64,000 bases of DNA from Ectopseudomonas composti. Lineage in GTDB: Bacteria; Pseudomonadota; Gammaproteobacteria; Pseudomonadales; Pseudomonadaceae. The notes beneath the pieces were generated by a model. It saw only the letters and a list, made by a program, of their open reading frames with translations, ran no database searches and had not been told where the DNA came from. The DNA is taken from assembly GCF_001567565.1 (NCBI RefSeq), contig NZ_LSSW01000021.1:310001-374000 (forward strand). The letters run 5' to 3'. The translations under genes and the position numbers were made by a program. Positions 9,716 to 19,094 of this stretch are shown here, one piece after another (position 1 is the stretch's first letter; the number at the start of each line of letters is the position of its first letter).

Positions 9716-10609
9716 TCAGCGCGGGCCGCCCAGCCTTTCGCTGAGGAAATCGAGAAAACAGGTGATGCGCGAGGCCAGCGCGGTGTTGCGGTAGTACACG
9801 GCATTGATCGGCTGGCGCACCTCGACGCGCTGCTCGGCCAGCACCTCCACTAGCGCGCCGCTGGCGCGGTCGGCATCGGTCATGAAGTCCGACAGGCACA
9901 CCAGCCCTTCACCGGCCAGGGCCAGTTCGAGAACAGTGTCGCCGCTGGAGGCGCGCAGGCTCGGGGTAATGCGCCAGCGCTCGCCCAGGGCATGGCGCAG
10001 CGGCCATTCGTTGAGGCTGTCCGGCTCGGTAAAGCCAATCAGGGCGTGCCCGGCCAGCTCTTCGGTGCGCGTCGGGGTACCGTGCTGGCGCAGGTACTCC
10101 GGGCTGGCCAGCACGCGGCGGCGGCTGTGGCACAGTGGCCGTGCATGCAGGCTGGAGTCCGGCAGGTTGCCGATGCGGATGGCCAGGTCGGTACGCCGCT
10201 CCAGCAGGTCGATGATGCGGTCGTCGCTGTTCAGCTCCAGCTCGATCTGTGGGTAGAGCGCACGAAACTCGCCGATCAGCGGCACGATCACATGCAGCAT
10301 GAAGGGCGAGGCGGTGTTGATGCGCAGACGCCCGGCCGGTGCCTGGCGGCGCAGGGCCATCTGCTCCTCGGCTTGCTCGACACTGATCAGGATGCGCCGC
10401 GCCTGCGTCAGGAACACCTCGCCCTCCTCGGTCAGCTCCAGGCGCCGGGTTGTACGGCGCAGCAGGGTGACGGCGAGCTTCTGCTCCAGCCGGCTGAGGG
10501 CACGGCTGACGCCGGACGCGGTTTGTTCGAGCTGCTCGGCGGCGGCGCTGATCGAGCCGCAGTCGACCACGCTGACGAAGGCGAGCATTTCTTCCAGGCT
10601 GGTCTTCAT
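9716..10609 (-). CDS. LysR family transcriptional regulator
   Basis: LysR-type regulator of 297 residues with an N-terminal HTH (about 5-64; FVSVVDCGSISAAAEQLEQ) and an effector domain (about 90-290; AGRLRINTASPFMLHVIVP). It looks like the CrgA/DmlR-like subgroup. It lies 85 bases downstream of an SDR gene on the same strand, so the two may be cotranscribed and the SDR may be a target. The effector cannot be inferred. Confidence 0.88.
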   Translation of the reverse strand: MKTSLEEMLAFVSVVDCGSISAAAEQLEQTASGVSRALSRLEQKLAVTLLRRTTRRLELTEEGEVFLTQARRILISVEQAEEQMALRRQAPAGRLRINTASPFMLHVIVPLIGEFRALYPQIELELNSDDRIIDLLERRTDLAIRIGNLPDSSLHARPLCHSRRRVLASPEYLRQHGTPTRTEELAGHALIGFTEPDSLNEWPLRHALGERWRITPSLRASSGDTVLELALAGEGLVCLSDFMTDADRASGALVEVLAEQRVEVRQPINAVYYRNTALASRITCFLDFLSERLGGPR

Positions 10610-10694
10610 TGTTGATCTTCAGTCACAGGCATCAGCAAATTTACTGAAGTTTCGAGCAAGAGTCTGCCGAGCACGGCCAGTGCCGGCAACTCGG

Positions 10695-11438
10695 TCAACG
10701 TCCACCGGCGATGTCGATCAGGGCGCCGGTGGTATAGCTGGCCTTGTCATCGAGCAGCCAGACGATGGCCTCGGCGACCTCTTCGGCACGCCCGGCGCGA
10801 CCCAGTGGCGTGGCCTTGCCCAGGCGCTCGGCGCGATCCGGCTGGCCGCCGCTGGCGTGGATCTCGGTGTCGATCAGCCCCGGCCGCACGGCGTTGACCC
10901 GTACGCCCTCGCCGCCCAGTTCCTTGGCCAGACCGCGGGTCAGCACGTCCATGGCGCCCTTGGCGCCGGCATAGTCGACGTACTCGAAGGGCGAGCCAAG
11001 ACTGGCTGCCACCGATGACACCAGCACCATCGAGCCGCCCTCGCCGCCACGGCTGCGGGCCATGCGCCGGGCACCTTCGCGCGCGGTCAGGTAGCTGCCC
11101 AGCACGTTGACGTCGAACATGCGCTGCAAGCGTTCGCCGCTCATCTCCAGCAGCGGCATGGGTGGGGCGACGATGCCGGCATTGATCACCAGCGCGTGCA
11201 GCGGGCCGAGCGTGTCCATGGCCTCGAACAGACGCAATACATCGTCTTCCTCGGCGACGTCGCCCCGTATGGCGATGGCCTTGCCGCCCGTGGCTTCGAT
11301 CTGCGCCACCACCTCATCGGCGGCGGCGCGGTCGCTGCGGTAGTTGATGCCGACCGTCCAGCCCTGAGCGGCTGCCAACAAGGCAGTGGCGCGACCGATG
11401 CCGCGGCTGGCACCGGTAATCAGCAGGTTCTTGCTCAT
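10695..11438 (-). CDS. SDR family oxidoreductase
   Basis: Classical short-chain dehydrogenase/reductase of 247 residues. It has the cofactor motif TGASRGIG at 8-15, NAG at 86-88, catalytic S142, and YAGAK with Y156 and K160. An NYRSD segment after strand 2 (residues 32-36) suggests preference for NADP(H). This class covers FabG-like and glucose/3-oxoacyl reductases; the substrate is unknown. Ribosome site GAGGAG precedes ATG 11438. The LysR gene downstream may be its regulator. Confidence 0.88.
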   Translation of the reverse strand: MSKNLLITGASRGIGRATALLAAAQGWTVGINYRSDRAAADEVVAQIEATGGKAIAIRGDVAEEDDVLRLFEAMDTLGPLHALVINAGIVAPPMPLLEMSGERLQRMFDVNVLGSYLTAREGARRMARSRGGEGGSMVLVSSVAASLGSPFEYVDYAGAKGAMDVLTRGLAKELGGEGVRVNAVRPGLIDTEIHASGGQPDRAERLGKATPLGRAGRAEEVAEAIVWLLDDKASYTTGALIDIAGGR

Positions 11439-11470
11439 CAGGCTGACTCCTCTTCGTTGTGGTCATCATG

Positions 11471-11548
11471 CGTAGGGTGGACGACGCTTCACCCGTCCAC
11501 CACTTGGCGAGCCAGAAGGTGGACAAAAACAGCGTTGCCCACCCTACG
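11471..11548. repeat. Dispersed inverted repeat (type C)
   Basis: CGTAGGGTGG at 11471-11480 is complemented exactly by CCACCCTACG at 11539-11548, with an inner GGTGGACGAC...GTCCACC pair. A related copy begins at 45226. It occupies the divergent gap between the SDR gene and the second SulP gene. Confidence 0.8.
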
Positions 11549-11642
11549 GCAGAGGCTCACCGGGGACCAGTGGGCAGGACGGGTGGCCGCCAGCGGACAC
11601 GGGGGTTACCATGCGCGCCCCTTTAGCGATCTGCACCTGCTC

Positions 11643-13085
11643 ATGAAACCTGCACGCCTGCGCGCCGACCTGCTGGCCGGCCTGACCTCGTCCTTCGCTC
11701 TGGTACCGGAGTGCATCGCCTTCGCTCTGGTGGCCCAGGTCAACCCGCTGATGGGCCTGTACGGCGCCTTCATCATCTGTACCCTCACCGCCCTGTTCGG
11801 TGGCCGCCCCGGCATGATTTCCGGCGCCGCCGGCTCGATGGCGGTGGTGATCGTCGCCCTGGTGGTGCAGCACGGCGTGCGGTACCTGCTGGCCACGGTG
11901 CTGCTCGGTGGCCTGATCATGCTCGCGTTCGGCCTGCTACGCCTGGGCAAGTTGATCCGCATGGTGCCGCATTCGGTGATGCTCGGCTTCGTCAACGGCC
12001 TGGCGATCATCATCGCCCTGGCCCAGTTCGAGCACTTCCAGCACGACGGCCACTGGCTGCAGGGCAAGGCGCTGTACCTGATGCTCGGTCTGGTGGCGCT
12101 GACCATGTGCATCGTCTACCTGCTGCCGCGTGTGACCCGTGCGGTGCCACCGGCGCTGGTGGCGATTCTTGGCATCGGCGCGATGGTCTACCTGCTGGAT
12201 CTGCCGACGCACACCCTCGGCGATATGGCGCATATCGCCGGCGGCCTGCCGAGCCTGGTACTGCCGGACATTCCCTGGACGCTGGACACCCTCGTCATCA
12301 TCGCCCCTTACGCCGTGCTGATGGCTATGGTCGGTCTGCTGGAAACCCTGCTGACGCTGAACCTCACCGACGAGATCACCGCCACGCGCGGCCACCCGGA
12401 TCGTGAGTGCGTGGCGCTCGGCGTGGCCAACATGACCTCCGGCCTGTTCGGCGGCATGGGCGGCTGCGCGATGATCGGCCAGACCGTGATCAACCTCAGC
12501 TCTGGCGGGCGCGGGCGGCTGTCTGGCGTCGTCGCCGGGGTGATGATCCTGCTCTTCGTGCTGTTCCTCTCGCCGCTGATCGAGCGTATTCCACTGGCGG
12601 CGCTGGTGGGGGTGATGTTCGTGGTGGCGCAGCAGACCTTCGCCTGGGGCTCGCTGCGCGTGGCCGGCAAGGTGCCGGCCAACGACGTGCTGGTGATCAT
12701 CGCGGTGACCGCCATCACCGTGGCCACCGACCTGGCCACGGCCGTGCTCTGCGGCATCGTCATCGCCGCGCTCAACTTCGCCTGGCAGCACGCCCGCGAG
12801 CTGTATGCCGACAGCGATATGCAGGCCGACGGCAGCAAGCTGTACCGCGTGCACGGCACCTTGTTCTTCGCCTCCTGCACCACCTTCCTGGCGCAGTTCG
12901 AACCGGCCGACGATCCGCAGCAGGTGACCCTGGACTGTCGTCACCTGAGCTTCGTCGACTACTCGGCCATCGCCGCGCTGAAGACCCTGCGTGAACGCTA
13001 CGAGCGCGCCGGCAAGCACCTGCGCGTGACCCACCTGTCCGAGCGCTGCAAGCAGCTGCTCAAGCGCGCTGGCTCGGACCACTGA
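11643..13085 (+). CDS. SulP family inorganic anion transporter with STAS domain
   Basis: Second SulP transporter of the window, 480 residues. Multiple membrane segments begin at RADLLAGLTSSFALVPECIAF (near residue 6) and a C-terminal STAS domain covers about residues 385-475 (YRVHGTLFFASCTTFLAQF, VTLDCRHLSFVDYSA). It differs clearly from the protein at 3440-5011, being shorter, with FALVPE where that one has ALPQSLAY. This subgroup is often annotated as sulfate or bicarbonate transporter; substrate unproven. The start is the first Met of the conserved N-terminus; the ribosome site is weak. Confidence 0.88.
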   Translation: MKPARLRADLLAGLTSSFALVPECIAFALVAQVNPLMGLYGAFIICTLTALFGGRPGMISGAAGSMAVVIVALVVQHGVRYLLATVLLGGLIMLAFGLLRLGKLIRMVPHSVMLGFVNGLAIIIALAQFEHFQHDGHWLQGKALYLMLGLVALTMCIVYLLPRVTRAVPPALVAILGIGAMVYLLDLPTHTLGDMAHIAGGLPSLVLPDIPWTLDTLVIIAPYAVLMAMVGLLETLLTLNLTDEITATRGHPDRECVALGVANMTSGLFGGMGGCAMIGQTVINLSSGGRGRLSGVVAGVMILLFVLFLSPLIERIPLAALVGVMFVVAQQTFAWGSLRVAGKVPANDVLVIIAVTAITVATDLATAVLCGIVIAALNFAWQHARELYADSDMQADGSKLYRVHGTLFFASCTTFLAQFEPADDPQQVTLDCRHLSFVDYSAIAALKTLRERYERAGKHLRVTHLSERCKQLLKRAGSDH

Positions 13086-13288
13086 GTCGCAAAGCAGCCG
13101 GGCGCGGCCGCTGGCCGACGCCTGGTCTGCCAGGTAGCGCCGGCCTCGCCCGGGGACAATTGCCGGCAACTGTGATCACCGTCACCCTGCCCTGTGGAAT
13201 GGTAGCAATACGCCTGCTAGCATCCGCCGCCCAACGCATAATCGGTCGACAGGACGCGCCCGTACGGCCACACACGCAAGGACTCAGC

Positions 13289-14785
13289 ATGAAAAAGACT
13301 ACCCTGGCCGTTGCCATTCCCCTCGCTATCGTCGGCGTCTCCGTTGCCGGCGCCTGGTACACCGGCACTCTGGTCGAACAGCAACTGCAGGCCGCCGTCA
13401 GCCAGGCCAATGCCTCGCTGGCCGAGGAGGTGCCGCACCTCAAGGCCCAGGTTCAGATGGTCGAATTCGAGCAGGGCGTCTTTTCCAGCCGTGCTCGTTA
13501 CACTTTCAGCTTTGCCACCGGGCCCAATGAGGAGCCGCTGATCCTGGCCTTCAGCGACAAACTCGAGCATGGCCCGTTTCCGCCCTCGCGGCTGGCTGCC
13601 GGCAAGCTCGCTCCGGTCATGGCGCAGAGCCACTTCAGCCTGGAGCAGAATGAGCTGACCGCGCCGCTGTTCGCAGCGGCCGGCGGTAAATTGCCGTTAA
13701 CGGGTGAAGTCGCGCTGAATTATGACCAGAGCCAGAGTGGCCGCATCGACTTGGCTGCGCTGCAATACAGCGACAGCAAGGGCACCCTGCGTACCTCCCC
13801 GGCGGGCCTGGACATCAGCGTTTCCGCTGACAGAAAACGCGTCAGCCTCAGCGGGCAACTGGCCGAATTCGATTTCGACATTGCCGAGAGCAGCAACGAC
13901 CGGCCGGTCAGCCTGAAGATGCGTGACCTGAGTCTGCAGGCTGAAAAGCAGAAAAACGCCAGCGGCTTTGCCTTGGGCCCGAGTTCAGTCACGATCAGGA
14001 GCATGACGATCCAGTCATCTCCAGAGATGCAGATCGAACTGCAGGACGCGGTGATCGAGGAAGCCCTGACCCAGAACGGTGGCAGCCTGGATCAGAGCAT
14101 GGGCTATCGCATTGACCGGGTGTTGGTGCAGGAGCAAGAGGTCGGCGGCGTGAAGCTGGCCCTCAGCGCCCGTCATCTCGACGAGACCGCGCTCAAGGCG
14201 CTCGAGGACGCCTATAACCAGCTGATGCTGAGCAGCCTGGAAGGGCAGGAGCCTGGTAGCGACATCGGGGAAGAATTCAAAGGCCTCACCCTGGCCCTGT
14301 TGGAAGGCGCCCCGGTGCTGGCCCTGGACGAGTTCTCGCTGAACACTGCCAACGGCCAGGGTAAGGCCGCGCTGTCGTTCAACCTGCGCAAACCCGCAGA
14401 CGATGCCAGCAGCCCGCAGGAGCTGGCGCAAAGCGCGCTGGCCGCTCTGAAGGCCGATTTCAAGCTGGACAAGGCGGTGATCGGCGATCTGGCCAGGGTG
14501 CAGGGCACGCTGGAAGGCGCGGCCAGCGGCGCTGTTGACCCGCAAGCCCTCGCCCAGCAAGCGGAAATGATGACCGAGATGTTCAGTGGCATGGCGCTGG
14601 CGTCGCAGTGGGTGGTGGAAGACGGCAATGCCCTGCGTGGCTCGCTGACCTATGCGGACGACCAGGTGACCTTCAACGGCAAGGCCATGAGCGTCGCCGA
14701 GTTCATGGCCTTCGCCATGGGCAGTGGCCCAGGTATGAACGGTCTGGACGACGACAGCGAACTGGAGCAGTACGGCCAGGAGTAA
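13289..14785 (+). CDS. YdgA family (DUF945) protein
   Basis: Protein of 498 residues with an N-terminal membrane anchor or uncleaved signal (residues 4-25, TLAVAIPLAIVGVSVAGAWYT) and a long periplasmic part typical of the DUF945/YdgA family. Its role is not established in any organism I know of. The family's aromatic-poor, beta-rich sequence suggests an AsmA-like lipid-handling fold, but that is speculation. Frame is open further upstream; ATG 13289 is chosen because MKKTTL starts the anchor. A terminator follows at 14802. Confidence 0.85.
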   Translation: MKKTTLAVAIPLAIVGVSVAGAWYTGTLVEQQLQAAVSQANASLAEEVPHLKAQVQMVEFEQGVFSSRARYTFSFATGPNEEPLILAFSDKLEHGPFPPSRLAAGKLAPVMAQSHFSLEQNELTAPLFAAAGGKLPLTGEVALNYDQSQSGRIDLAALQYSDSKGTLRTSPAGLDISVSADRKRVSLSGQLAEFDFDIAESSNDRPVSLKMRDLSLQAEKQKNASGFALGPSSVTIRSMTIQSSPEMQIELQDAVIEEALTQNGGSLDQSMGYRIDRVLVQEQEVGGVKLALSARHLDETALKALEDAYNQLMLSSLEGQEPGSDIGEEFKGLTLALLEGAPVLALDEFSLNTANGQGKAALSFNLRKPADDASSPQELAQSALAALKADFKLDKAVIGDLARVQGTLEGAASGAVDPQALAQQAEMMTEMFSGMALASQWVVEDGNALRGSLTYADDQVTFNGKAMSVAEFMAFAMGSGPGMNGLDDDSELEQYGQE

Positions 14786-14801
14786 CGCCGGTTCGCCTGC
14801 A

Positions 14802-14828
14802 AACGCCCGCTTCAACGCGGGCGTTTTT
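14802..14828 (+). terminator. Rho-independent terminator after the DUF945 gene
   Basis: AACGCCCGC / GCGGGCGTT make a 9-base stem with a 6-base loop, followed by a T run, 17 bases after the stop codon. Confidence 0.9.
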
Positions 14829-14857
14829 GTTTCTGCCCGAGGCTGATGTCGGGCAAC

Positions 14858-14895
14858 AAAAAACCGCTGACAGCCCAGGCCATCAGCGGTTTTTG
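14858..14895 (-). terminator. Rho-independent terminator of trpBA (bidirectional)
   Basis: AAAAACCGCTGA and TCAGCGGTTTTT flank a 12-base loop, giving U runs on both strands. It lies 16 bases beyond the trpA stop and can also stop transcripts from the left. Confidence 0.88.
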
Positions 14896-14910
14896 TATGG
14901 CCTGCGTTGC

Positions 14911-15720
14911 TCAGCGGCGCGCGTTGCGCACACCCTCGGCCAGCTCGCGGCACAGGCCGAGTACGCCGTCGATGGCCTGCTGCGGGCTTTGCGCCTCGGC
15001 GATCTTGTCGATCAGCGCCGAGCCGACCACCGCGCCCTCGGCGCGCTTGGCCACTTCGGCGGCGTGCTCGGGGGTGCGGATGCCGAAGCCGATGCACACG
15101 GGCAGGTCGGTGTGGCGACGCAGGCGCGCCACGGCTTGCTCGACGTGATCCATGGTCGCCGCGCCGGCACCGGTGACGCCGGCCACCGACACGTAGTAGA
15201 CGAAACCGGAGCTGCCGGCCAGTACGGTGGGCAGGCGGTCGTCGTCGGTGGTCGGCGTGGTCAGGCGGATGAAGTCGATGCCTGCACTCTGCGCCGGCTC
15301 GCACAGCTCGTCGTTGTGCTCCGGCGGCAGGTCGACCACGATCAGGCCGTCGACGCCAGCTTCCTTGGCGTCACTGATGAAACGCTCGACGCCGTAGCAG
15401 AAGATCGGGTTGTAGTAGCCCATCAGCACCAGCGGCGTGCTCTGGTTGCCGGCGCGAAATTCGCGAACCATCTGCAGGGTCTTCAGCATGTTCTGCTTGC
15501 CGTCCAGCGCGCGGATGTTGGCGAGCTGGATGGCCGGGCCGTCGGCCATCGGATCGGTGAAGGGCATGCCCAGCTCGATCACGTCGGCGCCGGCTTCGGG
15601 CAGGCCCTTGAGGATTTCCAGCGAGGTGGCGTAGTCGGGATCACCGGCGGTGATGAAGGTGACCAGCGCGGCGCGGTTTTCCGCCTTGAGTTCGGCGAAG
15701 CGGTTGTGCAGGCGGCTCAT
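14911..15720 (-). CDS. trpA: Tryptophan synthase alpha subunit
   Basis: Cleaves indole-3-glycerol phosphate to indole and glyceraldehyde 3-phosphate, passing indole to TrpB through the alpha2beta2 tunnel. 269 residues. The catalytic residues match the Salmonella numbering exactly: E49 in VIELGMPF and D60 in [10 protein letters not shown]. Start ATG 15720 overlaps the trpB stop by 4 bases, indicating translational coupling. Confidence 0.97.
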   Translation of the reverse strand: MSRLHNRFAELKAENRAALVTFITAGDPDYATSLEILKGLPEAGADVIELGMPFTDPMADGPAIQLANIRALDGKQNMLKTLQMVREFRAGNQSTPLVLMGYYNPIFCYGVERFISDAKEAGVDGLIVVDLPPEHNDELCEPAQSAGIDFIRLTTPTTDDDRLPTVLAGSSGFVYYVSVAGVTGAGAATMDHVEQAVARLRRHTDLPVCIGFGIRTPEHAAEVAKRAEGAVVGSALIDKIAEAQSPQQAIDGVLGLCRELAEGVRNARR

Positions 15721-16928
15721 GCGTGTTTCTCCTGTTCGCCCATGTGGTGCATCACGGTTTGCATGTCCTTGTCGCCACGACCGGACAGGTTGACCACCAT
15801 CAGGTGATCCTTGGGCAGCTTGGGTGCGCGTTTGAAGGCTTCGGCCAGTGCATGGGCGCTTTCCAGGGCTGGGATAATGCCTTCCAGGCGGCAGCAGTGG
15901 TGGAAGGCTTCGAGCGCTTCGTCATCGCTGATCGGTACGTACTCGACACGCTTGATCTCATGCAACCAGGCGTGCTCGGGGCCGACGCCAGGGTAGTCGA
16001 GGCCGGCGGAAATCGAGTGGGCATCGGTGATCTGGCCGTCCGCGTCCTGCAGCAGGAAGGTGCGGTTGCCGTGCAGCACGCCCGGCGCGCCGCCGGCCAT
16101 GCTCGCCGCATGCTTGCCGGTGTCGATGCCGTGGCCGGCCGCCTCGACGCCAACGATCTGCACGTCTTTGTCATCGAGGAAGGGGTGGAACAGGCCGATG
16201 GCATTGGAGCCGCCGCCGATGCAGGCCACCAGCGAGTCGGGCAGGCGCCCTTCCTTCGCCAGGATCTGCTCACGCACCTCATTGCCGATCACCGACTGGA
16301 AGTCGCGCACCATGGCCGGGTACGGATGCGGGCCTGCGGCAGTGCCGATCAGGTAGAAGGTGTTGTGGACGTTGGTCACCCAGTCGCGCAGGGCCTCGTT
16401 CATCGCATCCTTGAGCGTGCCGGTGCCGGCGGTGACCGGGATCACCTCGGCGCCGAGCAGCTTCATGCGGAAGACGTTGGCTTGCTGGCGATCGATGTCG
16501 GTGGTGCCCATGTACACCACGCACTGCATGCCGAAGCGCGCGGCCACGGTGGCAGTGGCCACACCGTGCATGCCAGCGCCGGTCTCGGCGATGATGCGCT
16601 GCTTGCCCATGCGCTTGGCCAGGAGGATCTGGCCGATGCAGTTGTTGATCTTGTGCGCGCCGGTGTGGTTCAGGTCTTCGCGCTTGAGGTAGATCTTCGC
16701 TCCGCCGAAGTGCTCGGAGAGACGTTCGGCGTAATACAGCGGGCTGGCGCGGCCGATGTAGTCGCGCTGGAAATAGGCCAGCTCTTCGAGGAAGGCCGGA
16801 TCGTCCTTGGCCTTCTCGTATTCGGCGGCCAGCGAATTGATCAGCGGCATCAGGGTTTCGGCGACGAACTGACCGCCGAAGCGGCCGAACAGGCCGCGGG
16901 CGTCGGGGCCGGTGCGAAATGAGGTCAT
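15717..16928 (-). CDS. trpB: Tryptophan synthase beta subunit
   Basis: PLP enzyme joining indole and serine to make tryptophan; 403 residues. PLP lysine K93 lies in HTGAHKINN, with the catalytic glutamate in AETGAGMHG (E115) and the phosphate-binding loop GGGSNAIG near residue 240. It is first in the trpBA pair and divergent from trpI. In pseudomonads this operon is activated by TrpI with indoleglycerol phosphate rather than repressed by TrpR. Confidence 0.97.
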   Translation of the reverse strand: MTSFRTGPDARGLFGRFGGQFVAETLMPLINSLAAEYEKAKDDPAFLEELAYFQRDYIGRASPLYYAERLSEHFGGAKIYLKREDLNHTGAHKINNCIGQILLAKRMGKQRIIAETGAGMHGVATATVAARFGMQCVVYMGTTDIDRQQANVFRMKLLGAEVIPVTAGTGTLKDAMNEALRDWVTNVHNTFYLIGTAAGPHPYPAMVRDFQSVIGNEVREQILAKEGRLPDSLVACIGGGSNAIGLFHPFLDDKDVQIVGVEAAGHGIDTGKHAASMAGGAPGVLHGNRTFLLQDADGQITDAHSISAGLDYPGVGPEHAWLHEIKRVEYVPISDDEALEAFHHCCRLEGIIPALESAHALAEAFKRAPKLPKDHLMVVNLSGRGDKDMQTVMHHMGEQEKHA

Positions 16929-17052
16929 GGCGTGCTCCTTGTCGACAGCGCGTAGCTGGCAGGGCGAGTGAGTGATGGGGCCATTCTACCTCTGGCCGAT
17001 TCGGGGAAAAGCGATTAGATTGCAGAGACATGTCAGGAAAAGTCACGTATTG
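16929..17052. promoter_or_regulatory. trpB-trpI divergent control region
   Basis: This 124-base gap must hold both promoters and, by analogy with P. aeruginosa and P. putida, the two TrpI binding sites upstream of trpB. An AT-richer core lies near 17005-17040. I did not place the individual sites. Confidence 0.65.
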
Positions 17053-17943
17053 ATGAGTCGAGAACTGCCCCCGCTCAACGCCCTGCGCGCCTTCGAGGCC
17101 TCAGCCCGCCTACAGAGCATCAGCAAGGCGGGTGAAGAGTTGCACGTCACCCACGGTGCCATCAGCCGGCAGATTCGTGCGCTGGAAGAACACCTTGGCC
17201 TGAGTCTGTTCGACAAGGACGGGCGCGGCGTGAAACTCACCGATGCCGGGTTGCGCTTGCGTGATGTCACCTCCGAGAGTTTCGAGCGCCTGAATGGCGT
17301 CTGCGCCGAGCTGCGCCGCGAAACCCAGGAGCGCCCTTTCGTCCTCGGCTGCTCGGGCAGCCTGCTGGCGCGCTGGTTCATCCCGCGCCTGGATCGCCTG
17401 CAGCGCGAGCTGCCGGATCTGCGCTTGCAGCTGTCGGCCAGTCAGGGCGAATTGGATCCGCGCAGCGCCGAAGTGGATGCCACCCTGCTGTTCGCCGACC
17501 CGCCCTGGCCGAGTGACATGCAGGTGTTCGAGCTGGCGCCGGAGCGCATCGGCCCGGTGCTCAGCCCGCGCTACGCCAACCATGGGCAACTGCGCGCGGC
17601 CAGTGTCGAGGCGCTGTATGCCGAGCCACTGCTGCACACCACCTCGCGCCCGCAGGCCTGGCCGCAGTGGGCGCAGGCACAGGGGCTGGCGGCCGAGCGG
17701 CTGCAGCAAGGCCAGGGTTTCGAGCATCTCTACTATCTGCTGGAGGCGGCAGCTGCCGGGCTCGGCGTGGCCATCGCGCCGCAGACGCTGGTGGCCGACG
17801 ACCTGCGTGCCGTTCGCCTGGTCGCGCCCTGGGGCTTCGTCGAGACCAGCGGCTGCCTGGCGCTGTGGACGCGCCGCGCCGACCCGCGTAGCGAGCGCCT
17901 GGCGCACTGGTTGACCAAGGAGCTGGCGCCAACTCCGAACTGA
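17053..17943 (+). CDS. trpI: LysR activator of the trpBA operon
   Basis: LysR-type regulator of 296 residues. The HTH (about 6-64) begins [20 protein letters not shown] and contains the [17 protein letters not shown] recognition helix region. Position divergent from trpB is diagnostic in Pseudomonas, where TrpI with indole-3-glycerol phosphate activates trpBA. The frame runs upstream, but [12 protein letters not shown] is the family N-terminus, giving ATG 17053. Confidence 0.95.
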   Translation: MSRELPPLNALRAFEASARLQSISKAGEELHVTHGAISRQIRALEEHLGLSLFDKDGRGVKLTDAGLRLRDVTSESFERLNGVCAELRRETQERPFVLGCSGSLLARWFIPRLDRLQRELPDLRLQLSASQGELDPRSAEVDATLLFADPPWPSDMQVFELAPERIGPVLSPRYANHGQLRAASVEALYAEPLLHTTSRPQAWPQWAQAQGLAAERLQQGQGFEHLYYLLEAAAAGLGVAIAPQTLVADDLRAVRLVAPWGFVETSGCLALWTRRADPRSERLAHWLTKELAPTPN

Positions 17944-18064
17944 CCGGCCAGGTCGCCTCTGCGGCACGCCACGACGCTACCAGCGACGTGGCGTGCGAGG
18001 TCGCTTGCTAGCATCACGCGACTTTCATCCGCTTAGCGGCCTGGCCGGTTCAGACGAGGCGCCA

Positions 18065-18931
18065 ATGTCCAACCTGTGCAACAGTTCAGTCGGTTTCGCC
18101 CCCTATACGCTGGAGGTCACTGGCAAGGGTATCCACGAAGTCGAGCAGGCGCGGGCGGCCATACCGGCGGGCACGCCGATCAACATTGCCTTTCTCGGCA
18201 ATGAGGACCATGCCCAGCGCATCCGTGCGGCGCAGGTCATCCGGGCCTGTGGCGCCGAGCCGGTGCCGATCATTTCCTCACGCCGACTGCGCTCCGAGGC
18301 GGACCGCGATGAACTGCTCGGCGCGCTGGTCGCTCAGGCCGCGCCGAAGCGCTTCATGTTCGTTGGCGGCGATCCGGCCACGCCGGCCGGGCCGTATCAG
18401 GATTCCCTGGCGTTGCTGGCCAGCGGCGTACTGGAGCGCCACGGCATCGAGCAGGTGGTGATCACCGGTTACCCGGAAGGGCACCCGAAGGTCGACAGCG
18501 GCGAGCTGATGCGCGCGCTGAAGTGGAAGCTGGATTTTCTCCGTGAAACCGGCTGCGCGGTGGAGATCACCACGCAGTTCGGCTTCGATGCCGAGGCGGT
18601 GGTGCGCTGGATCGAGCAGCTGCGCCAGCAGGGCATCGACACCCCGGTGCGTATCGGCGTACCTGGCCCGGCGGATGTCGGCAAGCTGCTGCGCTTCGCC
18701 CGTCAGTTCGGGGTGGCGACCTCCGCGTCCATCCTGCGCCGCTACGGATTGTCGATGACCAACCTGATGCAGCGCGTGGGCGCCGAGCGCTACTGGGATC
18801 AGTTGCAGGCTGGGCTGGGTGGCCGGCAACTGGGCCGCATCGGCTGGCACCTGTATCCCTTTGGCGGGGTCGAGGATGGCGTCAACTGGATCAATGCCCG
18901 TTTGGGCGGCCTGGACGAGTCGAGGCGCTAA
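18065..18931 (+). CDS. Methylenetetrahydrofolate reductase-like protein
   Basis: Protein of 288 residues related to the MTHFR/MetF TIM-barrel flavoprotein family. Supporting segments are FMFVGGDPATPAGPYQDSL (about 98-116), VVITGYPEGHP (137-147), TTQFGFDAEAVVRWI (176-190) and PVRIGVPGPADVGKLLRFA (201-219), which follow the order seen in MetF. The N-terminal SxEFFPP segment of true MetF, with its catalytic glutamate, is not visible. It may therefore act on folate-bound one-carbon units in another direction or with another substrate. It stands alone between trpI and the sigma-factor set. ATG 18065 chosen because upstream sequence is not protein-like. Confidence 0.75.
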   Translation: MSNLCNSSVGFAPYTLEVTGKGIHEVEQARAAIPAGTPINIAFLGNEDHAQRIRAAQVIRACGAEPVPIISSRRLRSEADRDELLGALVAQAAPKRFMFVGGDPATPAGPYQDSLALLASGVLERHGIEQVVITGYPEGHPKVDSGELMRALKWKLDFLRETGCAVEITTQFGFDAEAVVRWIEQLRQQGIDTPVRIGVPGPADVGKLLRFARQFGVATSASILRRYGLSMTNLMQRVGAERYWDQLQAGLGGRQLGRIGWHLYPFGGVEDGVNWINARLGGLDESRR

Positions 18932-19018
18932 CAGGCTGTTGAAGAACGAGCTCGGCTTTGGCTTCCTGCATCACTCTGCCTCCATGCAGTCGTCGTCTGG
19001 GTTTGCAACGGCCTGTTA
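18932..19018. repeat. Dispersed repeat (type D), divergent copy
   Basis: Begins at the preceding stop codon with AACAGGCTGTTGAAGAACGA and ends TTTGCAACGGCCTGTT, so the ends are inversely complementary (AACAGGC / GCCTGTT). A better preserved relative is at 62831-62912 and a decayed one at 58300-58395. Confidence 0.6.
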
Positions 19019-19053
19019 AGCGGCGGGAAGATTGCCAAATTGGCCCGGCAAAG

Positions 19054-19076
19054 ATGACAATGCAATTCATTGTCAT
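19054..19076. promoter_or_regulatory. Fur box upstream of the ECF sigma gene
   Basis: ATGACAATG-CAATT-CATTGTCAT is a perfect 9-base inverted repeat that fits the Fur consensus in shape and composition. It ends 18 bases before the ATG at 19095, where a Fur repressor would block transcription when iron is plentiful. Confidence 0.85.
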
Positions 19077-19094
19077 TTGATATGAAGTCGCGCC

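Noticed and set aside
8122..9804. A 560-codon minus-strand frame opposite the LysR gene and pbpG
   Set aside because: It crosses two good genes and a terminator, is rich in Ala, Arg, Gln and Gly, and shows no family features.
14015..15304. A 429-codon minus-strand frame ahead of and inside trpA
   Set aside because: It runs through two terminators and overlaps trpA in the wrong frame; the trpA frame carries E49 and D60.
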